From assembly GCA_023705985.1 (NCBI GenBank), contig BPTO01000010.1, positions 1 through 35,722 on the forward strand: DNA of 35,722 bases, read 5' to 3'. A model generated the notes under the pieces. That model had not been told where the DNA came from. It did no database searches and worked only from the letters and a program-made list of their open reading frames with translations. This document shows positions 1-7,800 of this stretch, piece by piece. The number at the start of each line of letters is the position of its first letter. The first letter of the stretch is position 1. Source of the DNA: Candidatus Heimdallarchaeota archaeon (GTDB lineage: Archaea; Asgardarchaeota; Heimdallarchaeia; Heimdallarchaeales; Heimdallarchaeaceae). A program made the position numbers and the translations under genes.

Positions 1-140
1 AATTGAAGGAACCAAAGAAAGAGTTGAAAAAGAAGATTAAAGAAGAAATCAAGGAAGAAGCTGCTAAAGGACCACTAAAAGCTGATGAAGAAATAACAGA
101 AGAAGATGAGGAATTGACGAAACATTCAGATTTCGAATAA
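1..140 (+). CDS. C-terminal end of an unidentified Lys/Glu-rich protein (5' partial)
   Basis: An open frame (codons in phase from base 3) runs from the window edge to a TAA at 138-140. The 45 visible residues are almost all Lys and Glu, with runs such as KKKIKEEIKEEAAK followed by an acidic stretch, ending in HSDFE. This is a charged, probably helical or disordered tail. The function cannot be inferred because the body of the protein lies outside the window. The codon use and the clean stop make it a credible gene end. Confidence 0.6.
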   Translation, partial: LKEPKKELKKKIKEEIKEEAAKGPLKADEEITEEDEELTKHSDFE

Positions 141-220
141 AATCAATTATAATAATTTAATACTAGAATAATCTTGTCTCAAAAAATGGGAAATATGTGC
201 TTTAAACACTGAAAAAGGCA

Positions 221-237
221 GTGATCATCATGATCAC
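221..237. promoter_or_regulatory. Inverted repeat upstream of the ion transporter gene
   Basis: GTGATCA-TCA-TGATCAC is a perfect 7-bp inverted repeat with a 3-nt spacer, 45 bp before the transporter start. A TTTAAACA element at 201-208 could be the TATA box. The repeat would then overlap the predicted transcription start, as an operator would. No regulator can be named. Confidence 0.35.
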
Positions 238-281
238 AAGAGACTATGCAATATTTACGTTAATAGAGGTTGTAAAATCAG

Positions 282-1667
282 ATGGTACTAAATGTATGGA
301 TTCCACGTATTATTATCATTATAATCGTACTAGTAACCATCCTATTACTAATTAAGGAGGGAATTGATTCTACAAAAATTACCGTTACAGGTGCAATAGT
401 AGTTACATTAGTCTATCTAATATTTATGGATTGGGAGGAGGGTTTTACCGAAAACTTAGCATATGAAGAAGTACCTCACAATTTTCTGGAAGCCTTAGCA
501 AAAACAGTTAATGTTGAAGCGATAATAATAATATTTTCTATAGGTATAATAGTAGCTATAACTAAAGGGGCAGGCTTTTTTGACTTTGTATCACTATATA
601 TTGTTAAACTAACTAAAGGTGATCCGAGAAAATTATTATTAGCAATAGGTGGACTAACATTCTTTGTAAGTATGTTCTTTGATAATTTAAGTGCAATTAT
701 TTTATTAGGGTCATTAACAGTCGTCATTTGTAAGCAGCTGGAACTTAATCCTGAACCATATGTGATGTTTGTAGGTATCAATACAATTATTGGTGGATTG
801 CCTACCCCCGTCTCTTCAATACCGAATATTATCTTCTTTAACTTATATCCGGAGGAAGGAATGAACTTCATCAAATTTACGTTATATATGTTCCCAATCG
901 CAATTATTTTCTTTGTGGTTGCTTCAGCATTTTTCTTCCTTGTTTATAAAAAGCAAATAATGATCAAAGTTCCAGAAGAGAAAAAAGAACAACTAGGAAG
1001 AATAAATCCCTGGTCTGGGATAGAAGATAGAAAAAACATCTGGAAATCAATAATTCTACTGGGATTTCTGTTTGTAGGATTTATTCTTACAAGTATCCCA
1101 GGTAATCCTATAGATGTAGCGCTAATGGCCCTAATATCAGCAATTTTTGGCCTTTTTCTGTTCAGAACAGAGTTAAGACGTTATTTGGAGGACGGTGTCG
1201 AGTGGGAGATGATTATTTTCGCGATAGCTCTTTTCGTCTTAATGGGAGTTCTAACAGCTGCAGGAGCCTTAGCACCATTAACTGATATGCTTATTAACGT
1301 AATAGGTAATGAGGTAACACTAAGTGGATATATATTAGTTGCAATAATAATCGGTGTTGTTGGATTACCTATAGCAGGATTTTTGAATAGTTTTTCAGCT
1401 GCTCTCATATTCTCCTATATCTTTAAGGCATTACCTGCGGGATTATTATCAGGTTTATGGTTCGGCTTTGTGCTTTCTGGTAATGTTGGGGGAGCACTAA
1501 CACCCCTTGGATCAATAACTATTCTAATGTCACTAGAGATACTAAATAGGGAAGGATATCCTATGTCTTTTCTCAAATATGTAAAAAAGATGCTCCCTTT
1601 AACATTAACTCTTGGAGTATTAAGTATAACCTATTCAATCATCCTAATTGCTTTACAATCGCTTTAG
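282..1667 (+). CDS. ArsB/NhaD (ion transporter superfamily) membrane permease
   Basis: The 461-residue protein is strongly hydrophobic, with about 11-12 membrane segments from residue 8 to the C-terminus. It is the usual length for the ArsB/NhaD/CitM superfamily. Two halves each carry a re-entrant-type stretch: FFDNLSAIILLG near residue 132 and FLNSFSAALIFSYIF near 369, the latter followed by LSGNVGGALTPLGS. Asn/Asp-rich motifs of this kind are typical of the family, which exchanges Na+/H+ or extrudes oxyanions or dicarboxylates. Substrate cannot be assigned; NhaD-like Na+/H+ exchange is one reading. The ATG start has GAGGT 11 nt upstream. It stands alone, without arsenate-resistance genes nearby, which argues against a dedicated arsenic role. 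Confidence 0.8.
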   Translation: MVLNVWIPRIIIIIIVLVTILLLIKEGIDSTKITVTGAIVVTLVYLIFMDWEEGFTENLAYEEVPHNFLEALAKTVNVEAIIIIFSIGIIVAITKGAGFFDFVSLYIVKLTKGDPRKLLLAIGGLTFFVSMFFDNLSAIILLGSLTVVICKQLELNPEPYVMFVGINTIIGGLPTPVSSIPNIIFFNLYPEEGMNFIKFTLYMFPIAIIFFVVASAFFFLVYKKQIMIKVPEEKKEQLGRINPWSGIEDRKNIWKSIILLGFLFVGFILTSIPGNPIDVALMALISAIFGLFLFRTELRRYLEDGVEWEMIIFAIALFVLMGVLTAAGALAPLTDMLINVIGNEVTLSGYILVAIIIGVVGLPIAGFLNSFSAALIFSYIFKALPAGLLSGLWFGFVLSGNVGGALTPLGSITILMSLEILNREGYPMSFLKYVKKMLPLTLTLGVLSITYSIILIALQSL

Positions 1668-1931
1668 GTTTGTAGGAGATTAGCATTTCTCTGTCAAGAA
1701 TAGACATAACAGCTTTAACAAATGCAGCTGAAAATAAAAGATTCTAGATATTCTAAATTCATTGGCTGTCTGAAAAGATAAAAACTAAAGCAACATACCT
1801 TTTTCTTTCATTTTTCTAGCTTGATTGTAAGTCTTTTCTTTGTCCTCATCAAGGTCAACAGACGGCTTTATAAGGGAATCTTTTTTGTTCAGTAGAGAAA
1901 ACCTTTTGTTTGTTTTTGAAACGATTTTTCT

Positions 1932-2756
1932 ATGCATTGGGAAAAAGAACGAGATATCGTGCAGAGAACAGATATTCCAATCACTCAAAAAAGTATATCA
2001 AAGGATTTACGAGAAACTGGACTAGGTATAGGAGATACTGTCATAGTACATAGTTCTATGAGTAAGATTGGATGGGTAGTTGGAGGTCCTGTATCTGTTG
2101 TTAATGCTCTAATGGATGTTCTTACAACTAAAGGAACATTAGTTATGCCTACTTTTTCAACAGATAATACTGAACCAAAAAATTGGGAGACTCCTCCTGT
2201 TCCTGAAAGCTGGTGGCTCACAATAAGAGAGAATATGCCAGCTTATCAAGAAGAAATTAGTCCAACTCGAGGAATGGGAAGAGTTCCTGAAACATTTCGA
2301 AACTATCCTATTGTTAAACGATCACCTCATCCTCAGTGTTCTTTTACAGCTTGGGGGAAAGACAAAGAACTTATATGTACATCTCATCCGTTAATTCCAG
2401 TATTTGGGGAGAATTCTCCTTTAGAACGATTATATCATCTAAAAGCAAAAATTTTACTTCTTGGAGTAGATCATGTTAATAATACTTCACTTCATTATTC
2501 TGAATGGAAAGCAAACCTACCCAACCACCCTTATGAAGATCAAGGAGCTTCAGTAATGAAGAATGGAAAACAGACTTGGGAAGCATGGAAAGATATTAAA
2601 TATTCTGATGAAGATTTTAATGAAGTAGGGAAAGAATTTGATAAAACTTATGATATACCAACTTTCTTCGTTGGTCAAGCAAAAACTAAAATGCTTTCTA
2701 TGCAAGAGTTAGTCGATTTTACAATCCCTTGGTTTCAGAAAAATCGTAAATATTAA
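1932..2756 (+). CDS. AAC(3)-family (Antibiotic_NAT fold) N-acetyltransferase
   Basis: The 274 residues match the aminoglycoside N3'-acetyltransferase family along their length. Near the N-terminus TVIVHSSMSKIGWVVGG is the typical first strand and loop. GTLVMPTFS follows around residue 68, and RSPHPQCSFTAWG around 130-142 carries the conserved His and Ser region. Then come FGENSPLERLYHLKAKILLLG and an N..SLHYSEW segment. Family members use acetyl-CoA to acetylate amino groups. Many environmental and archaeal members, like bacterial YokD, have no known drug substrate, so resistance should not be assumed. An in-frame TGA at 1917-1919 makes the 1932 ATG the earliest possible ATG start. A TATA-like CTTTATAAG lies at 1866-1874. 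It is a single-gene unit, convergent with the lipid kinase. Confidence 0.85.
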   Translation: MHWEKERDIVQRTDIPITQKSISKDLRETGLGIGDTVIVHSSMSKIGWVVGGPVSVVNALMDVLTTKGTLVMPTFSTDNTEPKNWETPPVPESWWLTIRENMPAYQEEISPTRGMGRVPETFRNYPIVKRSPHPQCSFTAWGKDKELICTSHPLIPVFGENSPLERLYHLKAKILLLGVDHVNNTSLHYSEWKANLPNHPYEDQGASVMKNGKQTWEAWKDIKYSDEDFNEVGKEFDKTYDIPTFFVGQAKTKMLSMQELVDFTIPWFQKNRKY

Positions 2757-2916
2757 GATTAGAAGTAAGTAATATTTACTGATTCAGAATACTTTTATCC
2801 TCAGAGGGCCAATTTTTAGGTGCTTTTCCTCCGTTTTTTAAATCTAAAAGCATAATTCTATACAATATTCAAGAAAATTTTAAATTGAAAAAATATAGAT
2901 ATTAAGCTGAAAAAAG

Positions 2917-3972
2917 CTAGTTTTTCTCTTGCCACTTCCTGGCATCACCATGATCCATTTCCCTGTCTTCAGCAATTTTTGGATATTTCCCTTGGAGTGC
3001 TTCATCTTTTGAAAGCCAATACATTGATTTATGCTCTTTGTTATACAGAATATTGATTGCATGTGGAATTATTTTTGTGGTCAAAGTTTTCCCAATAGAG
3101 TCAGGAATATAGACTTCACCATCAAATTGAAAGGGGATTGGTTCTTCTACTTCCAGTTTAACTTTTTTTGCTCTAGTAAATATTGTCCCCTTCATTGTTT
3201 TATGTTTACCATGTGTAATTCTTTTTATTGCTATTAGTGTTTGCAATTTAGTTACTTTTTGTGTAATAAAAACGTTGAAATCATCAGCTTGAGGATGCGC
3301 ATCAACACAACAAAGCATTCCTCCCCCATTAGCTTTTCCTGTTCCAATTGTTACCATCATCAACTTAATGTCAATTGGTTCATTATCATCAAGAGTAATT
3401 TTAGCTTTTTTCTGTTTTACTGTAAAGAGTTTCTTTACTGCTAGATAAGTGTATTTTCTTGGCCCTTTAATAAATGATCCTTCACCTTGGTTTGCAGCAT
3501 GACCAACAAGTGAAGAAATCCCTGTGTCTAGAACGTTATTGAAGTACTTACTAAAAACAGTATCTTCAACAGTAAATTTTCCCACAGAAGCTGGAGAAAC
3601 CTCAGTTTTCTCAAACAATGTTCTTACTGCATTTTTCGGATTCCAAGGGAGTCCTAAGACAGTATTATAATCGTTTCCTGTTCCAAAAGGTAAAACTCCA
3701 AAAGCTACATGCTTTCTTTTGTCTTCAGATACACTCATTAATCCGTTGATTACTTCGTTAACAACACCATCTCCACTTACTACTATTATTCTATCAAACC
3801 CTTCATTAACAGCTTCTTTTGCAAAATTTTCTCCTTGAAACGGTTCAGTTGTATATTCTACACTATAATCAGTAGTATATTCCTTAATCATAGGTTCAGC
3901 TACTTGCCAACGGTTAATACATTCACCTAAACCACTTTTGGGATTAACAATAAATTTCCACTTCAAGGTCAT
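2917..3972 (-). CDS. Diacylglycerol kinase / LCB5-family lipid kinase
   Basis: The 351-residue protein begins with FIVNPKSGLG, the first strand of the DAGK catalytic domain. It continues with IIVVSGDGVVNEVINGL, the nucleotide-binding motif (normally GGDGT, here SGDGV), and GVLPFGTGNDYNTVLGLP, the conserved PxGTGND loop. The C-terminal beta domain is present, including FQFDGEVY near residue 283. Family members phosphorylate lipid hydroxyls with ATP; in archaea the acceptor may be an ether lipid or diacylglycerol analogue, which is inference. About 55 extra residues follow the usual end (from PHAINILYN) and contain charged, non-conserved sequence. The ATG at 3972 lies 26 bp from a TTTTAAAA-type TATA element at 3994-4000 on the same strand, suggesting a leaderless transcript. 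Confidence 0.87.
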   Translation of the reverse strand: MTLKWKFIVNPKSGLGECINRWQVAEPMIKEYTTDYSVEYTTEPFQGENFAKEAVNEGFDRIIVVSGDGVVNEVINGLMSVSEDKRKHVAFGVLPFGTGNDYNTVLGLPWNPKNAVRTLFEKTEVSPASVGKFTVEDTVFSKYFNNVLDTGISSLVGHAANQGEGSFIKGPRKYTYLAVKKLFTVKQKKAKITLDDNEPIDIKLMMVTIGTGKANGGGMLCCVDAHPQADDFNVFITQKVTKLQTLIAIKRITHGKHKTMKGTIFTRAKKVKLEVEEPIPFQFDGEVYIPDSIGKTLTTKIIPHAINILYNKEHKSMYWLSKDEALQGKYPKIAEDREMDHGDARKWQEKN

Positions 3973-4051
3973 TGTGAAGAATAAGTCCGTTTTTTTAAAA
4001 ACTTGTTCCCTTTTTCACAATATTTTTATCATATAGCTTGAATTTATCAAT

Positions 4052-5314
4052 GTGGTCATTACTTCAGAAGAGGAATTTCAAAAATTCTTGAATGAGTTTT
4101 CTTTCTCTAAATTTTACAACTTAGGAAAAACGGAGAAACACAAACAAACGTCTGTAATGGCTTTTAAGATTGGTAATATTGAATATTTGAAATATTGGAA
4201 CGAATACTGGACTTCAAAACAAAGACAATCATCTTCAATACACGAGATTTCGTATCGTGCTTGTTTCAAAGCTCAATTACCCCGTTTTTTTATTAATCTT
4301 CTTACGGAAAAAGAGGATACAGTATATGACCCTTTTGCAGGTAGAGGAACAACAGGGTTGGAAGCAGGTTCTCTAGGTAGGAGAGTAATTCTTAATGATG
4401 TTAACCCTCTGAGTATAGCATTATATTACCCAAGATTTTTCATTCTAGAAGTCGAGGAAATAATGAACAGGCTAGATTTACTTACTTATGATAACACCTT
4501 AACAGCTGATATTGACTTGTCCATGTTTTTCCACAAACAAACAGAGAATGAAATTGTTACGCTTAAACACTATCTGAATAAAAGACAATCTAATAATGAG
4601 GAAGATATTATTGATAAATGGATAAGAATGGTAGCTACAAATCGTTTAACGGGGCATTCTAAAGGTTTTTTCTCTGTTTATACTCTCCCACCCAATCAAG
4701 CTGTCACACCTAATCGTCAAAAAGAAATCAATAGAAAACGTAAGCAAATTCCAGATTATAGAGATATTAAATCTAGAATAATAAAGAAAACAAAAAGTCT
4801 TATTAGAAATGTTTCAGAAGAAGAAAGAAACAATCTTCTTAGAGCAGGAGACACAGGTTTGTTTTTTACTGAAAAGGCTCAAAATACTACAGAAATCAAG
4901 AAAGAATCAGTACAATTGACAGTTACATCACCTCCATTTCTAGATGTTGTTCAATATTCAACGGATAATTGGTTACGTTGTTGGTTTAATGACATCGATG
5001 ATAGCGAAGTTTCAAAAAGAATGACTGTTACTAAAAGTCTAGATGAATGGAAAATTGTTATGAAAGGGGTTTTTAAAGAACTTTACAGAATAACAAAACA
5101 TGGGGGATGGGTGGCTTTCGAAGTAGGAGAAGTAAAAAAGGGTACAATAAAACTAGAAGAACATGTTGTGCCTTTGGGTTTAGATGCGGGATTCAATTGT
5201 ATGGGGATTCTCATCAACATGCAAAAATTCACTAAGACAGCAAATATTTGGGGGATAAAAAGCAACATCAAAGGGACAAATACAAATAGAGTTGTTATCT
5301 TCAGAAAGAAATAA
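4052..5314 (+). CDS. Orphan site-specific DNA methyltransferase (TSPPF type)
   Basis: The 420 residues contain DPFAGRGTTGLEA at 93-105, the AdoMet-binding FxGxG motif, followed by ILNDVNPLS, where an acidic residue would hold the ribose. TSPPF at 292-296 is the catalytic motif IV seen in N4-cytosine and some N6-adenine methyltransferases. The AdoMet motif comes before the catalytic motif, which is the gamma/alpha-like order. The long charged segment between them (about 130-285) probably carries target recognition. No restriction endonuclease gene is adjacent, so this is an orphan enzyme or a standalone epigenetic or protective methylase. The start is GTG at 4052, with an A/T-rich TATA-like element about 25 bp upstream (around 4024-4034). 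The specificity cannot be read from the sequence. Confidence 0.85.
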   Translation: MVITSEEEFQKFLNEFSFSKFYNLGKTEKHKQTSVMAFKIGNIEYLKYWNEYWTSKQRQSSSIHEISYRACFKAQLPRFFINLLTEKEDTVYDPFAGRGTTGLEAGSLGRRVILNDVNPLSIALYYPRFFILEVEEIMNRLDLLTYDNTLTADIDLSMFFHKQTENEIVTLKHYLNKRQSNNEEDIIDKWIRMVATNRLTGHSKGFFSVYTLPPNQAVTPNRQKEINRKRKQIPDYRDIKSRIIKKTKSLIRNVSEEERNNLLRAGDTGLFFTEKAQNTTEIKKESVQLTVTSPPFLDVVQYSTDNWLRCWFNDIDDSEVSKRMTVTKSLDEWKIVMKGVFKELYRITKHGGWVAFEVGEVKKGTIKLEEHVVPLGLDAGFNCMGILINMQKFTKTANIWGIKSNIKGTNTNRVVIFRKK

Positions 5315-5322
5315 AGAAAAAG

Positions 5323-5330
5323 TTATATAA
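5323..5330 (+). promoter_or_regulatory. TATA box of the 5351 gene
   Basis: TTATATAA lies with its centre about 25 bp before the ATG at 5351, the spacing expected if transcription starts at or next to the start codon (leaderless mRNA). Confidence 0.5.
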
Positions 5331-5350
5331 CAAATTACCAATTCCGATGT

Positions 5351-5818
5351 ATGGGAAAGAAGTTAACAACATTCCTAATAATATTCTTCCTTCTCCTAGC
5401 TGTTGCAGGCGTTATAGGAGTAGATGTATATTTAAGCTATAAGACAATCAATGAAAACGCAGATCAATTCACAGTATCAGCACCTCTTTTTGATGTTGGA
5501 GCTGATAATAAAACGATAGATGTTACAACAGAAATTACTACACCCAAGCTAGGTTTTCTACCAAAGTCTGTAAAACTCAATATTACCATCTTAAATGGCA
5601 CAGAGATTTTAAATGCATTTGAGGAAGAAATCAAATTTGGTGTAACCTCAGAGCTTAATTTCACTTTGATTTTCGATGACCAAGTAGCTGAAAAGATAGC
5701 TTTAGGTCAGACTATTACTTTGACTATAAGGATAGTTGCTACTCCAGTCTTTCTAGGTATAACACTGAAATTCATTGCTTTAGATCTAGACGACCAAGTA
5801 ATTAACATTCATCTATAA
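5351..5818 (+). CDS. Small membrane-anchored protein with a beta-sandwich-like (LEA14/WHy-type) ectodomain
   Basis: The 155-residue product starts with MGKK and one hydrophobic helix (about residues 6-27), an uncleaved anchor or signal peptide. The rest alternates short hydrophobic strands with polar turns: FTVSAPLFDVG, IDVTTEITTPKLGF, SVKLNITILNG and TLTIRIVATPVF. This pattern and length resemble LEA14/WHy domains, which are single small beta sandwiches, but the similarity is judged by eye and is weak. It is probably exposed outside the cytoplasmic membrane. It follows the methyltransferase gene by 36 bp but has its own TATA box. A T-rich tract (CTTCTTTTTTT) follows the stop codon. Confidence 0.6.
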   Translation: MGKKLTTFLIIFFLLLAVAGVIGVDVYLSYKTINENADQFTVSAPLFDVGADNKTIDVTTEITTPKLGFLPKSVKLNITILNGTEILNAFEEEIKFGVTSELNFTLIFDDQVAEKIALGQTITLTIRIVATPVFLGITLKFIALDLDDQVINIHL

Positions 5819-5899
5819 ACCTTCTTTTTTTATTGTAGGGTTGGAGATAGAAGTAGATCTATTTGAAATAAAATATACCTATAATACTTGTGTTTTAAG

Positions 5900-5907
5900 T
5901 TTTTATA
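5900..5907 (+). promoter_or_regulatory. TATA box of the first DegV gene
   Basis: TTTTATAC is centred about 26 bp upstream of the GTG at 5929, supporting GTG as the true start of a leaderless transcript. Confidence 0.45.
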
Positions 5908-5928
5908 CAACTAATTTTAATATTATTT

Positions 5929-6822
5929 GTGCGTCCAGACTTTGGAATTGTAGTAGATTCAACCTCAGATTTTCCTCAGAAATTATTGAATGAACTAGAC
6001 ATTAAAATGGTTAATGCCTTCATAATAATAGAAGACACCGAATATGAGGATAGGGTAAATATAACTCGTATCCAGCTACTAGAAGCATTAAATAATCCAA
6101 AACTAAGGATAACAACATCACAACCTTCACCTAAACAGTTTCTTCAAGTTTTTCAGGAATTATTGACTAGATATAAAAAAGTTCTATACATTGGACTTAG
6201 CAGCAAACTATCAGGAACATTTCAAAACGCTGTTATTGCAGCTAACAAACTAAGCAAGGAAAAAGTCTACTGTTATGACACTTTGAGCTTGTCTTATGGA
6301 AACACTGTATATGCATATCATGCAGCTATTAGACGAAAAGATGGTGTTTCCTTAGAAACAGTTCTCAAAGAGTTAGATCAAATTCAAATGAGTATCAGTC
6401 TATATATTACCGTTGGTGACTTAGAATATATGCGAAGGGGTGGTAGAATAGGTAGAGCTAGAGGAATTCTAGGAAAATTACTTCATATAAAACCGGTTCT
6501 AACAATAAAAGAAGGAGAACTAGAGGTTTTCAAAACTTCTCGAGGAATAGAATCAGCTCGTCAAATAATTTTTAAGAATGTTATCAACGATGCTAGAAAG
6601 TTCAAAAATTTCATTTTTTTGTCAACTTGTGGAATTGATGATGATGATTTCAATTCCTTTGTTGAAAAAATCACAAAAAACATAAAACCACTTAAAAGAA
6701 TTTCAGGACCATTAGGACCAATTGTTTTATGTCATGTTGGTCCTATAGCAGATGCTGTAGTTCTTGCAAAAATCCCGAAAAAATCCGTGAAATCATATTT
6801 ACAAGAAAAGAAACCACTTTGA
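5929..6822 (+). CDS. DegV-family fatty-acid-binding protein (first tandem copy)
   Basis: The 297-residue protein opens with FGIVVDSTSDFP, the DegV signature. It then shows ITTSQPSPKQFLQVF (about 63-77), the loop with the conserved T-S-Q/P residues that bind the fatty acid carboxylate, IGLSSKLSGTFQNA, and MRRGGRIGRARGILGKLLHIKPVL around 165-188. Bacterial homologues (FakB) present fatty acids to a DhaK-like kinase, FakA. No FakA-like gene is nearby, and archaeal lipids lack fatty acyl chains, so the ligand here is unknown. The GTG start is supported by a TATA box 26 bp upstream. It lies 63 bp before a second DegV gene; each appears to have its own promoter. Confidence 0.88.
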   Translation: MRPDFGIVVDSTSDFPQKLLNELDIKMVNAFIIIEDTEYEDRVNITRIQLLEALNNPKLRITTSQPSPKQFLQVFQELLTRYKKVLYIGLSSKLSGTFQNAVIAANKLSKEKVYCYDTLSLSYGNTVYAYHAAIRRKDGVSLETVLKELDQIQMSISLYITVGDLEYMRRGGRIGRARGILGKLLHIKPVLTIKEGELEVFKTSRGIESARQIIFKNVINDARKFKNFIFLSTCGIDDDDFNSFVEKITKNIKPLKRISGPLGPIVLCHVGPIADAVVLAKIPKKSVKSYLQEKKPL

Positions 6823-6851
6823 TTTTATGATTCAATCTTAAGTTTTGAATG

Positions 6852-6863
6852 AAAATTTATAAG
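6852..6863 (+). promoter_or_regulatory. TATA region of the second DegV gene
   Basis: AAAATTTATAAG sits about 27 bp before the GTG at 6886. The second DegV copy therefore seems to have a separate leaderless promoter rather than being co-transcribed only. Confidence 0.45.
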
Positions 6864-6885
6864 AAACTGGAAATTAGCTCTATCT

Positions 6886-7767
6886 GTGTCAAATTCTTTT
6901 GCAATTGTAACAGACTCTGGAGCAGATTTCTCTCCAGAATACCAAAAAGAGATAGATTTGTATTTAATTCCAACTAGGATTATGCTAGGAGACGTAGAAT
7001 ACATAGATAAGGAAAACATCACTCGTGATGATATAATTAAAGCACTAACAACTACAAAAGTAAAAGTTTCAACTTCTGTTGCTTCTCAACCAGATTTTCA
7101 TCGGATTTTCACTGAAGCTTTAGAAAAATATGGAAAAGTAATTTTTATTAGTATTAGTTCGTTACTTTCAGGAACAGTACAACAAGGAATATTAACATCG
7201 AGAAAAATTGATAGAGAGAATATAGTGTGTATAGATACGAAAAGCGTATCCTATGGGATGACTTTGCTTATAGAACACGCATCTTTACGTAGAAAACAGG
7301 GAATTCCTTTTGAAAAAGTTGTTGAAGAGTTGAAATTAATGTTATCATCTCTGAAGCTATATTTTACTGTTGAGACTCTGGAATTCCTAATAAGAGGAGG
7401 AAGAATTGGAAGAGCAAAAGGTATATTAGGAAAATTGCTGGGGCTTAAACCTGTTTTAGCTATCAATGGTTCTGAAGGTGTGATTTATCCTTTCGCTACA
7501 GCAAAGTCTGCTGAAGAAGGTTGGAAAATGATGTATGAGGATTTGAAAAAATATGCTAAGGAATACAAACATTTCCACATAGTAGCAATATATGGTATCG
7601 AAAATCAGGATTTCAAGGATTTTGCTTTTAAAATTAAGGAAGAACTTAATCCTACAAAATTCACTTATGACAAGATTGGTGCTACTATCATTTGCCATGT
7701 AGGTCCCTATTTACAATGTTTAGGTATTGTTAAGATCCCTGAAGAAACACTGGAAAGTTACAAATAA
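6886..7767 (+). CDS. DegV-family fatty-acid-binding protein (second tandem copy)
   Basis: This 293-residue paralogue of the preceding gene has the same order of motifs: FAIVTDSGADFSP at the start, VSTSVASQPDFHRIF around 60-74, ISISSLLSGTVQQG, then LEFLIRGGRIGRAKGILGK near 165-183 and a C-terminal ICHVGPYLQC. The two copies are clearly related but well diverged, so the duplication is old or they were selected for different ligands. The GTG start follows a TATA element by about 27 bp. Its stop is 33 bp from the convergent end of the ParB-like gene. Confidence 0.88.
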   Translation: MSNSFAIVTDSGADFSPEYQKEIDLYLIPTRIMLGDVEYIDKENITRDDIIKALTTTKVKVSTSVASQPDFHRIFTEALEKYGKVIFISISSLLSGTVQQGILTSRKIDRENIVCIDTKSVSYGMTLLIEHASLRRKQGIPFEKVVEELKLMLSSLKLYFTVETLEFLIRGGRIGRAKGILGKLLGLKPVLAINGSEGVIYPFATAKSAEEGWKMMYEDLKKYAKEYKHFHIVAIYGIENQDFKDFAFKIKEELNPTKFTYDKIGATIICHVGPYLQCLGIVKIPEETLESYK

Positions 7768-7800
7768 GAAAAAATTAGAGGGAAAGAATGATGAACGGTT

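Noticed and set aside
1785-1988. Minus-strand 67-codon frame before the AAC(3) gene
   Set aside because: Its C-terminal end (NQARKMKEKGMLL) looks protein-like, but the N-terminal third overlaps the AAC(3) gene and there is no ribosome binding site. It may be a remnant; not strong enough to annotate.
1932-2756. Antibiotic resistance determinant
   Set aside because: Only family membership is shown; AAC(3)-fold proteins in environmental genomes often have no aminoglycoside activity and there is no mobile context.
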